Source: DAINRZ01 sp964634885 (GTDB taxonomy: Bacteria; Bacteroidota; Ignavibacteria; Kapaibacteriales; UBA2268). From it: DNA of 64,000 bases. The notes under the pieces were generated by a model, which was not told the origin of the DNA, did no database searches, and saw only the letters and a program-made list of their open reading frames with translations. Location of the stretch: contig CAZWLN010000022.1 in the NCBI GenBank assembly GCA_964634885.1, forward strand, positions 1-64,000, read 5' to 3'. Positions 56,508-63,926 of the stretch are shown piece by piece. Within the stretch, counting starts at the first letter, position 1. Each line of letters opens with the position of its first letter. The translations under genes and the position numbers were made by a program.

Positions 56508-56930
56508 ATGAAAACAGTCCTTTTTTTCCTTACGATTGTTTTATTGAATAGCCAAGAATATGAATTTGAAAAAGAAAGTGTATATGCAACAATTGATAAG
56601 CAAATTTATCGATGTAAAGATAAACTGAAATTATCAATAATTAATAAGAACAATTTTCCAATATATTATATTATTAATGAAGAATATAAAAATGATTCTG
56701 TATGGATTGAAGGTGATTTTGATATTTTTAGACCATATCAGTCGAATATCAAACCCAAATTACTTCAAGGAAATAAATCAAAAATGTATAAAATTAACAT
56801 TGATTATAATAATAGAAATGTAAACAAAAATGAATTCATTCTCAGATATAGAATTTGTCTATATAAAATAAATAGAGCAAAACCATATTATACTTTTGTC
56901 TCAGATTCGTTTATTGTAAAATGTAAATAG
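56508..56930 (+). CDS. Candidate exported immunity protein E
   Basis: A 140-residue protein with a signal peptide (MKTVLFFLTIVLLNSQ), then a beta-rich domain (ATIDKQIYRCKDKLKLSIIN, RYRICLYKIN) with the look of an Ig-like fold. GAGGAG is nine bases before the ATG. Location after a Tlde1-like toxin suggests periplasmic protection, as known Tldi1 partners act there. Inference from position. Confidence 0.6.
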   Translation: MKTVLFFLTIVLLNSQEYEFEKESVYATIDKQIYRCKDKLKLSIINKNNFPIYYIINEEYKNDSVWIEGDFDIFRPYQSNIKPKLLQGNKSKMYKINIDYNNRNVNKNEFILRYRICLYKINRAKPYYTFVSDSFIVKCK

Positions 56931-57002
56931 AAATATATGGGAACATCTATTTAAATTGTTTAATGGCAGAAATCAAACAAATATCTGAAACAAATATGAG
57001 GC

Positions 57003-57082
57003 GCCGCCTCGCCGACCACGGAGTGCGTAAGTACGACAGCGACCTCGGGCAGTTCACGAGCGTTGACCCGCTGTGGGAGAAG
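57003..57082 (+). pseudogene. Truncated Rhs tail fragment ending at LWEK
   Basis: Codes for RLADHGVRKYDSDLGQFTSV-DPLWEK and then runs into the AT-rich spacer. It carries no toxin. The same cut point (gagaagctt) is used by fragments at 59502-59614 and 61581-61712. Confidence 0.85.
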
Positions 57083-57250
57083 CTTAATTTAATTACGAAT
57101 TACGAATTACGAATGACGAATGAAAAATGAAGAGCCGAGCGGAGCGAGACCGGCGTAGCCAATTACGAATGACGAATGAAAAATGAAGAGCCGGGTAAGC
57201 GAGACCGGCGTAGCGCACAGCGACACTGTTTGAGGCAAGATTTAAGCTCT
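57083..57250 (+). repeat. Rhs inter-cassette spacer, copy 1
   Basis: Begins cttaatttaattacgaatta, holds tandem ttacgaa/gacgaatga words and two agagccgggtaagcgagacc-type repeats, then acagcgacactgtttgaggc and an in-frame TAA (57243-57245) from which the long Rhs frame of module F opens. Near-identical spacers occur at 59615-59720 and 61713-61812. The copy here has one extra internal repeat. Confidence 0.88.
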
Positions 57251-57308
57251 GCAATACAATAAAAACGGCGGTCTTTCGAAAAGAGTTATTGACAGACGTT
57301 TAGACTAT

Positions 57309-58706
57309 GTGGATGGAAGTGGAAACTTGAAATCTACATGGAATAAGAGTACAAATGTTTTTGAGTATAATTTCAGGGGGCTGTTGACGGGACTAAATAC
57401 ATATACGGAATATTCTAAATCACCGGATTGCTCCGGTTACAACCCTCTTGCCGGCATTACCTGGAACTACTCTTACAATCCCTCCGGTGAGCGCGAGCAA
57501 AAACGTTTGGTCTCTACACCCCTCAGGAACTTCGGCGGCGGCGTCTATGCCTGGGAATACTACCTGCTGGGCGGTAACAACGAACAACTCGCCGTCTATC
57601 AGGGCGTGGAACAAAGCGACGAAGTAATTGCCGGCCTTGCTCCGGACGGTTCCTCTTGTTCAATTCCCAATCCTCCTAATGGATATGCTCCGGTTGGCCA
57701 GCCAAGTGTCAGCAAAGTCTTCTTCTACCCTGCCGAGTTCAACGTTTACGGCTTAGGCGGCGCGCCTTTGACCTGGCGGCCCGACAGCGTGGGCCATTGG
57801 CGTAAGGAGTACAAGCTGTTCGACCACCTCGGTTCAGTCCGCACAGTACTGCGCAAGGGCCTGGACGACAACAGCTACGAACTGCGCGAGCAGCTCAGCT
57901 ACGAGCCTTTCGGCGGCGTGAAGAACCGCCTCTACTGCACCGGCAGCGTCAAACCCGACGCCCGCCTGAAGTACATCGGTAAGCAGAAGGACGGCGAGAG
58001 CAGCCTCGCCGACTACGGGGTACGTAAGTACGACAGCGACCTCGGGCAGTTTACCTCTCCAGACCCGCTGTGGGAGAAGTACTACGCCTGGACGCCTTAC
58101 CACTACTGCAGGAATAATCCGATGAGCAGGACTGATAGAAGTGGGTTTGGGGATAATGCAGGATTTTCAGTTCAAAATAACAGTAGTGAAGGTATTGAAC
58201 TATTTGGTGGATATGACAAAGAAAATAAAGATATTGAAAATAATCTTGATGGTACTCATACAAATTCAGAGAAGAATGAAGGTTCATTCATTTTAAAACC
58301 TGGAGAAAGTTGGCACAGAGTAACCAGAACAACAACTAATGATAAAGGTGAGGAAATAAGTGTTACTTGTGGGGCGATTTTTGATAAAAATGGAGAATTC
58401 GTTAAACTTGTTCCTGTTTCAGATGTGGATTTCATTTGTTTAGCCGATGGTCAAACAATGGTAGTTGATCATAAGGCGGTTACGAATAAAAATACGCAAA
58501 CAAAAGATAAATCACCTGGGCAAATAAAAATCAGTCCCAGTAAATGTGCTTGGTTAGATAATAAAGTTTATGGTATGAACCCAGGTATTGTTGAATTCAG
58601 AGATTGGTGTGGACAAGCCGGTACATCTGTATTGATAACAAGCGGTAAAGGACCAATACCATACTTAAATACACCAAATGTTGAAGTAGGAGATCCAAAG
58701 AAATAA
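57309..58706 (+). CDS. Rhs C-terminal toxin module F (unrecognised CT)
   Basis: A 465-residue product if started at GTG 57309; the Rhs frame is open from 57246 (ALQYNKNGGLSKRVIDRR...), so the true start is unclear and the gene looks 5'-truncated. Residues 1-279 are Rhs core (EYNFRGLLTGLNTYTE, YSYNPSGEREQKRLV, GSVRTVLRKGLDDNSYE), with a diverged boundary NPMSRTDRSGFG. The 186-residue CT (FSVQNNSSEGIELFGGYD; LKPGESWHRVTRTTT; FICLADGQTMVVDHKA) matches nothing I know; it has two Cys (KCAWLDN, DWCGQAG). Probably a toxin by position. Two small membrane proteins follow. Confidence 0.65.
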   Translation: MDGSGNLKSTWNKSTNVFEYNFRGLLTGLNTYTEYSKSPDCSGYNPLAGITWNYSYNPSGEREQKRLVSTPLRNFGGGVYAWEYYLLGGNNEQLAVYQGVEQSDEVIAGLAPDGSSCSIPNPPNGYAPVGQPSVSKVFFYPAEFNVYGLGGAPLTWRPDSVGHWRKEYKLFDHLGSVRTVLRKGLDDNSYELREQLSYEPFGGVKNRLYCTGSVKPDARLKYIGKQKDGESSLADYGVRKYDSDLGQFTSPDPLWEKYYAWTPYHYCRNNPMSRTDRSGFGDNAGFSVQNNSSEGIELFGGYDKENKDIENNLDGTHTNSEKNEGSFILKPGESWHRVTRTTTNDKGEEISVTCGAIFDKNGEFVKLVPVSDVDFICLADGQTMVVDHKAVTNKNTQTKDKSPGQIKISPSKCAWLDNKVYGMNPGIVEFRDWCGQAGTSVLITSGKGPIPYLNTPNVEVGDPKK

Positions 58707-58747
58707 AGAAAAAATAATATTTGAGATTAAAATCATAATTTTATATT

Positions 58748-59140
58748 ATGTTGAATTATCCAGAAATGAGAAAAATGATGAAATTTAAAACTGCCCTTGA
58801 AATATTCGAAAAGTATGTACAAGCATTTTTTATAATTATTACAATATTTCCATTTCTATATTGTTTTTTTTATTTATATATTAATGAACAATTTAATAGA
58901 GAGTATAGAATAATTGAATATATAGATAATTGCGATTATGCAGATAGCCTTGTTGTATTAGGCTATTTAAAGGATCTGGTTGGTGAAAAAGAATTTATCA
59001 AAGTATTAAATCACTTAGCCTTTTGTGGAACAGATAAGACCAGAGCTAGAGCTGTTTCTCTTGCAGATACTTACAATTATCACGAACTAAGAAATTTATA
59101 TTGTTCATTTAGTTCAATACAAGACATGTATTTTCATTAA
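58748..59140 (+). CDS. Candidate membrane immunity protein F1
   Basis: A 130-residue protein with one strong membrane helix near the N-terminus (AFFIIITIFPFLYCFFYLYI) and a helical soluble part (ADSLVVLGYLKDLVGEKEFI). It is the first gene after toxin F. No family recognised; an immunity role is inferred from position. Confidence 0.5.
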   Translation: MLNYPEMRKMMKFKTALEIFEKYVQAFFIIITIFPFLYCFFYLYINEQFNREYRIIEYIDNCDYADSLVVLGYLKDLVGEKEFIKVLNHLAFCGTDKTRARAVSLADTYNYHELRNLYCSFSSIQDMYFH

Positions 59141-59159
59141 TTAGATTAAAGGAATATGA

Positions 59160-59459
59160 ATGAACATGAAAAACTTTCTGAAAAAATATAAATTTGATAT
59201 TTTCCCATTAGTTGTATCATATCTAATATTTTTTATCAGAGTAATATTTACTATTGATACAGATAATCCAGACTTTTTTCTTACTGTTTGGGATTTCTTT
59301 TTTTTCATTGTTTATACAATAGTAACTATTGTACTAATTGCTTATATTTTAATTTTTTCAAAAATAAATGTTGTGGTGCGTTTTTTCCTTATTGGTGTTT
59401 GTTGGATTATAACAATTTGTAGTTTATTTATGACATTGTTTTTTAAGATAATTGGTTAA
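59160..59459 (+). CDS. Small membrane protein F2
   Basis: A 99-residue protein with three hydrophobic helices (LVVSYLIFFIRVIF, FFFFIVYTIVTIVLIAYILI, FFLIGVCWIITICSLFM). It lies 19 bp after F1. It may be a second immunity protein, or a remnant from a lost module. Confidence 0.45.
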   Translation: MNMKNFLKKYKFDIFPLVVSYLIFFIRVIFTIDTDNPDFFLTVWDFFFFIVYTIVTIVLIAYILIFSKINVVVRFFLIGVCWIITICSLFMTLFFKIIG

Positions 59460-59500
59460 ATGATTAGTAAATAATATCGAATGGGATAAGAAGCCTGAAC

Positions 59501-59662
59501 ATGAACTACATCGGCAGGCAGAAGGACGGCGAGAGCGCCCTCGCCGACCACGGCGTGCGTAAGTACGACAGCGACCTCGGGCAGTTCACCTCTCCAGACC
59601 CGCTGTGGGAGAAGCTTTATTTAATTACGAATTACGAATTACGAATGACGAATGAAAAATGA
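59501..59662 (+). pseudogene. Truncated Rhs tail fragment ending at LWEK, with spacer-coded tail
   Basis: A 53-residue frame from ATG 59501: MNYIGRQKDGESALADHGVR ... DPLWEKLYLITNYELRMTNEK. The Rhs homology ends at 59614 and the remainder is coded by the spacer. Probably not a functional product. Confidence 0.8.
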
Positions 59663-59720
59663 AGAGCCGGGTAAGCGAGACCGGCGTAGCGCACAGCGAC
59701 ACTGTTTGAGGATGATTTAA
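59615..59720 (+). repeat. Rhs inter-cassette spacer, copy 2
   Basis: Begins ctttatttaattacgaatta and continues with gacgaatgaaaaatgaagag, ccgggtaagcgagaccggcg, tagcgcacagcgacactgtt, ending at the in-frame TAA (59718-59720) that precedes module G. Nearly identical to the spacer at 57083-57250 apart from one missing internal repeat. Confidence 0.88.
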
Positions 59721-59783
59721 GCTCTCCAATACAATAAAAACGGCGCTCTTTCGAAAAGAGTTATTGACACACGTTTTGACTTT

Positions 59784-61187
59784 GTGGATGGGAATGGAAA
59801 CCTAAAATCTATATGGAATAAGAATATAAATGTTTTTGAATATAATTTCAGGGGGCTGTTGACGGGACTAAATACATATACGGAACTATCCAGTTCACCG
59901 GATTGCTCCGGTTACAAGCCTCTTGCCGGCAATACCTGGAACTATTCCTACAATCCCTCCGGTGAGCGCGAGCAGAAACGTTTGGTTTATACTCCCCTCA
60001 GGAACTTCGGCGGCGGTGTCTATGCTTGGGAATACTACCTGTTGGGCGGTACCAACGAACAACTTGCCGTTTACCAGGGCGTGGAACAAAGCGACGAAGT
60101 TATTGCCGGCCTCGCTCCCGACGGTACCCCCTGTTCAATTCCCAATCCTCCTAATGGATATGCTCCGGTTGGCCAGCCAAGTGTCAGCAAAGTCTTCTTC
60201 TACCCTGCCGAGTTCAACGTTTACGGCTTAGGCGGCGCGCCTTTGACCTGGCGGGCAGACAGCGTGGGCCAGTGGCGCAAGGAGTACAAGCTGTTCGACC
60301 ACCTCGGTTCTGTCCGCACCGTCCTACGCAAGCGCCTTACCGACAACAGCTACGAACTGCGCGAGCAGATCAGCTACGAGCCATTTGGCGACGTGAAGGA
60401 GCGCCTCTACTGCACCGGCAGCGCCAACCCCGACGCCCGCCTGAACTACATCGGCAAGCAGAAGGACGGCGAGAGCAGCCTCGCCGACCACGGAGTTCGC
60501 AAGTACGACTACGAACTCGGCCGGTTTACCTCTCCCGACCCCCTCTGGGAGAAGTACTACGCCTGGACGCCGTACCACTACTGCGGGAATAATCCGGTGA
60601 TGGCGGTGGACCCGAGTGGGTTAAATTGGTTTCAAAAAAAAGATGACAATGGCAATCCAATTCAAAATAATCTTGTGTGGGTTGGTGCAGAAGGAGATTT
60701 TTGTAAAGATGGTTTATATTATGAAGATTTTGGAACTAATGCTCTATATTTCGATGGTGAATATTTATCTCTATATAAAGAAGATTTGACTGTTACAAAA
60801 TATCCGGCAGTTTCAGGAGAATTGACAGATGGGAAGACAGATCCGAGCAAACAGATGAAACTAAATGGGCCAATACCTGAAGGTGATATTTATACAATCG
60901 ACCCTCAGGCTATGCAGTTTTGGAAGGATTTATCTTGCTGGGATCAATTAAAAGGTTCTATAATAGGTTTGGGTACCTGGCCTGGAGGTACAGATTCGTG
61001 GGGTACTATGAGAATTCCAATATATCCACAATCATATAACATTGGCGAAAGAACAGGTGGATGGTTTATACATGGTGGAGAATCATTCGGAAGTAGAGGT
61101 TGCATCGATTTGTCGATATATAATGAAGCGTTTATGCAAAATGTAGTAAAAATCCATTCAACTATAAGGCTTATGGTTAATTACTAA
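59784..61187 (+). CDS. Rhs C-terminal toxin module G (L,D-transpeptidase/Tlde1-like)
   Basis: A 467-residue product from GTG 59784; the Rhs frame is open from 59721, so the real start is uncertain. Rhs core covers 1-279 and ends NPVMAVDPSG. The 188-residue CT has LNGPIPEGDIYTIDP and GGWFIHGGESFGSRGCIDLS, again a His...S-x-GC L,D-transpeptidase signature, but the domain is clearly different from module E. It likely acts on peptidoglycan peptides. The immunity candidate is a small membrane protein. Confidence 0.78.
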   Translation: MDGNGNLKSIWNKNINVFEYNFRGLLTGLNTYTELSSSPDCSGYKPLAGNTWNYSYNPSGEREQKRLVYTPLRNFGGGVYAWEYYLLGGTNEQLAVYQGVEQSDEVIAGLAPDGTPCSIPNPPNGYAPVGQPSVSKVFFYPAEFNVYGLGGAPLTWRADSVGQWRKEYKLFDHLGSVRTVLRKRLTDNSYELREQISYEPFGDVKERLYCTGSANPDARLNYIGKQKDGESSLADHGVRKYDYELGRFTSPDPLWEKYYAWTPYHYCGNNPVMAVDPSGLNWFQKKDDNGNPIQNNLVWVGAEGDFCKDGLYYEDFGTNALYFDGEYLSLYKEDLTVTKYPAVSGELTDGKTDPSKQMKLNGPIPEGDIYTIDPQAMQFWKDLSCWDQLKGSIIGLGTWPGGTDSWGTMRIPIYPQSYNIGERTGGWFIHGGESFGSRGCIDLSIYNEAFMQNVVKIHSTIRLMVNY

Positions 61188-61201
61188 TATTGGTTACTAA
61201 T

Positions 61202-61504
61202 ATGAGAAATATTATTAAATTCGTTTTTAAATTTTATATTGTAATTATTGTAATATCTTCAGTCATTGAGATTTTTTGCATATACGATATAATATTATCG
61301 CGAAATTTCATTGAATATGATCTTTTAGGAATAGGCATCGACCGAAGAGCTGCAATAATTTACAGTATAATAATTCTGGTATTAAATGCTATTTCATTAT
61401 CTTTATATTTCATTAAAAAAGAAAAAAGTTATATTATTCTTTTATTTTTATTTTTAATGCAATTTGCTCTATTTTATATTCGCATGAATTATATTAATTT
61501 ATAA
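61202..61504 (+). CDS. Candidate membrane immunity protein G
   Basis: A 100-residue protein with about three membrane helices (FYIVIIVISSVIEIFCIY, AIIYSIIILVLNAISLSLYF, YIILLFLFLMQFALFYI). The ATG at 61202 is preferred over TTG at 61190. It lies 14 bp after toxin G. An immunity role is inferred from position; it is smaller than known Tlde1 immunity proteins. Confidence 0.5.
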   Translation: MRNIIKFVFKFYIVIIVISSVIEIFCIYDIILSRNFIEYDLLGIGIDRRAAIIYSIIILVLNAISLSLYFIKKEKSYIILLFLFLMQFALFYIRMNYINL

Positions 61505-61580
61505 TTTTTTTCAAATTTGCATAAATAGTAATTTTGATGAATATTTCAATATGATATTTATAAAGGGTAATATGTTAAGC

Positions 61581-61829
61581 GCCACCCCCGACGCCCGCCT
61601 GAAGTACATCGGCAAGCAGAAGGACGGCGAGAGCCGCCTCGCCGACCACGGAGTGCGTAAGTACGACTACAACCTCGGGCAGTTTACGAGCATCGACCCG
61701 CTCTGGGAGAAGCTTTATTTAATTACGAATTACGAATTACGAATGAAAAATGAAGAGCCGGGAAAGCGAGACCGGCGCTGCGCCACAAGGGCGCTTTTGA
61801 GGCGGGATTTAAGCTCTGCAAGACAATAA
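61581..61829 (+). pseudogene. Truncated Rhs tail fragment running into spacer copy 3
   Basis: Rhs homology (PDARLKYIGKQKDGESRLAD ... SIDPLWEK) ends at 61712. The frame stays open through the spacer and ends at 61829 with RRCATRALLRRDLSSARQ, so this copy, unlike the others, codes for a non-toxin tail of about 38 residues. An ATG at 61551 could start it, but functional use is doubtful. Confidence 0.75.
61713..61812 (+). repeat. Rhs inter-cassette spacer, copy 3
   Basis: Same layout as copies 1 and 2 (ctttatttaattacgaatta; agagccgggaaagcgagacc; ggcgggatttaagctctgca) but shorter, with the acagcgacactg segment replaced by acaagggcgctttt. It precedes module H. Confidence 0.85.
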
Positions 61830-61872
61830 AAACGGAGCTCTTTCGAAGAGAGTATCAGACAATCGTATTGAT

Positions 61873-63204
61873 TTGATAAATCCCGAAAATGGGAGAATTA
61901 AGAACTTGTGGGAAAAGAAAACGGACATATTCGGATACAATTTCAGGGGCCTGTTGACATCCATGGACAATTATACTGAGATGACGTCTTCGCCGGAATG
62001 CAGCGTCGGCTTGCCCGAATACCTGAAAAAGACGTGGGACTACGCGTACAATCCTTCCGGCGAGCGCGAACAGAAGCGCCTTGTCTATCAATTCAACAAG
62101 AACTGCGGCGGCTCTTCCTATGCCTGGGAGTACTACCTGCTGGGCGGCTCCAACGAGCAACTCGCAGTGTACCAGGGCGTGGAACAAAGCGACGAAGCAA
62201 TTGCAGGATTTTCGCCTGACGGTTTCGGTACGGACGCATTTTACGACAATCCCCGGGACATCAGTAACAATACGGTAAACAGGGTCTTTTTCTACCCTGC
62301 CGAGTACAACGTGTACGGCGTGGGCGGAGCGGCCCTGACGTGGAGGGCCGACAGCATGCGCTCCTGGCGTAAAGAGTACAAGCTGACCGACCACCTCGGT
62401 TCTGTCCGCACCGTCCTGCGCAAAGGCCTGACAGACAACAGCTACGAACTGCGGGAACAGATCAGCTACGAGCTGTTCGGCGACGTAAGAGAGCGCCTCT
62501 ACTGCACCGGCTCCGACGCCGACCCCGACGCCCGCCTGAACTACATCGGCAAGCAGAAGGACGGCGAGAGCAGCCTCGCCGACCACGGAGTGCGTAAGTA
62601 CGACAGCGACCTCGGCCAGTTTACGAGCATCGACCCGCTGTGGGAGAAACAATATGCCTGGACGCCGTACCATTACTGTGGGAATAATCCGGTGATAACT
62701 TCAGACCCTTCTGGTAAAATAGCTCCAGTAGTACCATTTATAATAGGTGCCCTACCAGAAATTATAGAAGGAGCAGCATTCTTAGGCGCGGCTATAGGTC
62801 TTGCTACTACTTCAGATCAAGTTTCATCTCCACCTCCACCAGAAAATTCTAATAAAATTGATCCTTCAGTAATAACCCCTGTTTTACCTGTATTGCTTGG
62901 TGTAACAGTATATAATCAATCAAAAAATGCTTGGAAGGATATTCGAGGTGCAGTTGATAAAGTTATTGAACACATTGGATATTTGGAGGGTGCAAATGGA
63001 GGGAGCCATGGTAATCCAAAAGATCCTCGTAACCAGAATGACTGGAAAAATCATATTGAGAAACATCTAAAAAATATAGCTAAAGAATTGGGTAAATTAA
63101 AGAAGGATTTTGAATCTGTTATGAAGCAAAGAGGCGCTGAAGAAAAATGGAAAAAAATGATTGAAGGTCTTAAGAATTTTGGAATTGATAAACCATTTAA
63201 ATAG
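61873..63204 (+). CDS. Rhs C-terminal toxin module H (unrecognised CT)
   Basis: A 443-residue product from TTG 61873; the Rhs frame opens earlier, at about 61813. The core is the most diverged in the array (GYNFRGLLTSMDNYTEMTSS, WDYAYNPSGEREQKRLV) and ends NPVITSDPSGK. The 162-residue CT begins with a short hydrophobic stretch (PFIIGALPEIIEGAAFLGAA) and ends in a Lys-rich helical domain with GSHGNPKDPRNQNDWKNHIE. A cytosolic target, perhaps nucleic acid, is suggested only because the immunity candidate has no export signal. Family not recognised. Confidence 0.65.
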   Translation: MINPENGRIKNLWEKKTDIFGYNFRGLLTSMDNYTEMTSSPECSVGLPEYLKKTWDYAYNPSGEREQKRLVYQFNKNCGGSSYAWEYYLLGGSNEQLAVYQGVEQSDEAIAGFSPDGFGTDAFYDNPRDISNNTVNRVFFYPAEYNVYGVGGAALTWRADSMRSWRKEYKLTDHLGSVRTVLRKGLTDNSYELREQISYELFGDVRERLYCTGSDADPDARLNYIGKQKDGESSLADHGVRKYDSDLGQFTSIDPLWEKQYAWTPYHYCGNNPVITSDPSGKIAPVVPFIIGALPEIIEGAAFLGAAIGLATTSDQVSSPPPPENSNKIDPSVITPVLPVLLGVTVYNQSKNAWKDIRGAVDKVIEHIGYLEGANGGSHGNPKDPRNQNDWKNHIEKHLKNIAKELGKLKKDFESVMKQRGAEEKWKKMIEGLKNFGIDKPFK

Positions 63205-63212
63205 GTATATAT

Positions 63213-63911
63213 ATGGCAAAGGAAATAAATTCACTAGAACCAGGCTATTCGAGCGAAAGAATTTCAATATGTAGCAAGATAGATGGGTGGATTATTAATA
63301 ATAAAATATTAAACTCAAAACAATTAGGAGGTTACTATGCAGAATTGTTGATCTTTGACGGATCACTTGATAATTATGATAGTATTATTATGAATGAAAT
63401 TGGAATTGGAATTAAAGATAATAATTTTGATTTATTAATTCAAGGTACTTCATACATACATGTTCTAATATCAGATTTTACTTTATGTAAGTATCCAATT
63501 TTAAAAGCTCATAATAAATTAATATCAAAACTATCTATTATTCATGACATTACTATCAAAAAACTTTACAATTTCACTGATTATAAAATATTCATGAATA
63601 ATGTTAATAGAATATTAAATGAATTTAAAGAGTTATTAAAAAATTACAAGATTGATCGAATTGACAGGATAGAAAAGTATATTACTATTCTGAAAGAAGT
63701 ATATTATTTTAGCCAATTATTACAGAGAATACTAAGAAAAGAGATTTTTGAAGGTATAAATAATAACGAAAATGAATTATTAGTGAAAGGATTACTAAAT
63801 TATAATTATCTTCTTAATAAAATTATTGATCGTTTGATAAGAATTAATTCACCAATTAGAAGATGGGCTTCAGAATTAGCAAAGTACGATGAAAGTGATG
63901 ATGATTTGTAA
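63213..63911 (+). CDS. Candidate cytosolic immunity protein H
   Basis: A 232-residue protein with no signal peptide and no membrane helix. An N-terminal mixed region is followed by long helices (YKIFMNNVNRILNEFKELLK; YFSQLLQRILRKEIFEGINN) and an acidic end YDESDDDL. AGG precedes the ATG 8 bp after toxin H. It is the only candidate immunity gene in the array without export or membrane features. Confidence 0.6.
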   Translation: MAKEINSLEPGYSSERISICSKIDGWIINNKILNSKQLGGYYAELLIFDGSLDNYDSIIMNEIGIGIKDNNFDLLIQGTSYIHVLISDFTLCKYPILKAHNKLISKLSIIHDITIKKLYNFTDYKIFMNNVNRILNEFKELLKNYKIDRIDRIEKYITILKEVYYFSQLLQRILRKEIFEGINNNENELLVKGLLNYNYLLNKIIDRLIRINSPIRRWASELAKYDESDDDL

Positions 63912-63926
63912 TATTGATTATATAAT

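Noticed and set aside
61551..61829. A ninth functional Rhs module with a short tip
   Set aside because: The tail after LWEK is coded by the spacer repeat, not a unique domain, and there is no immunity gene; treated as a truncated fragment.
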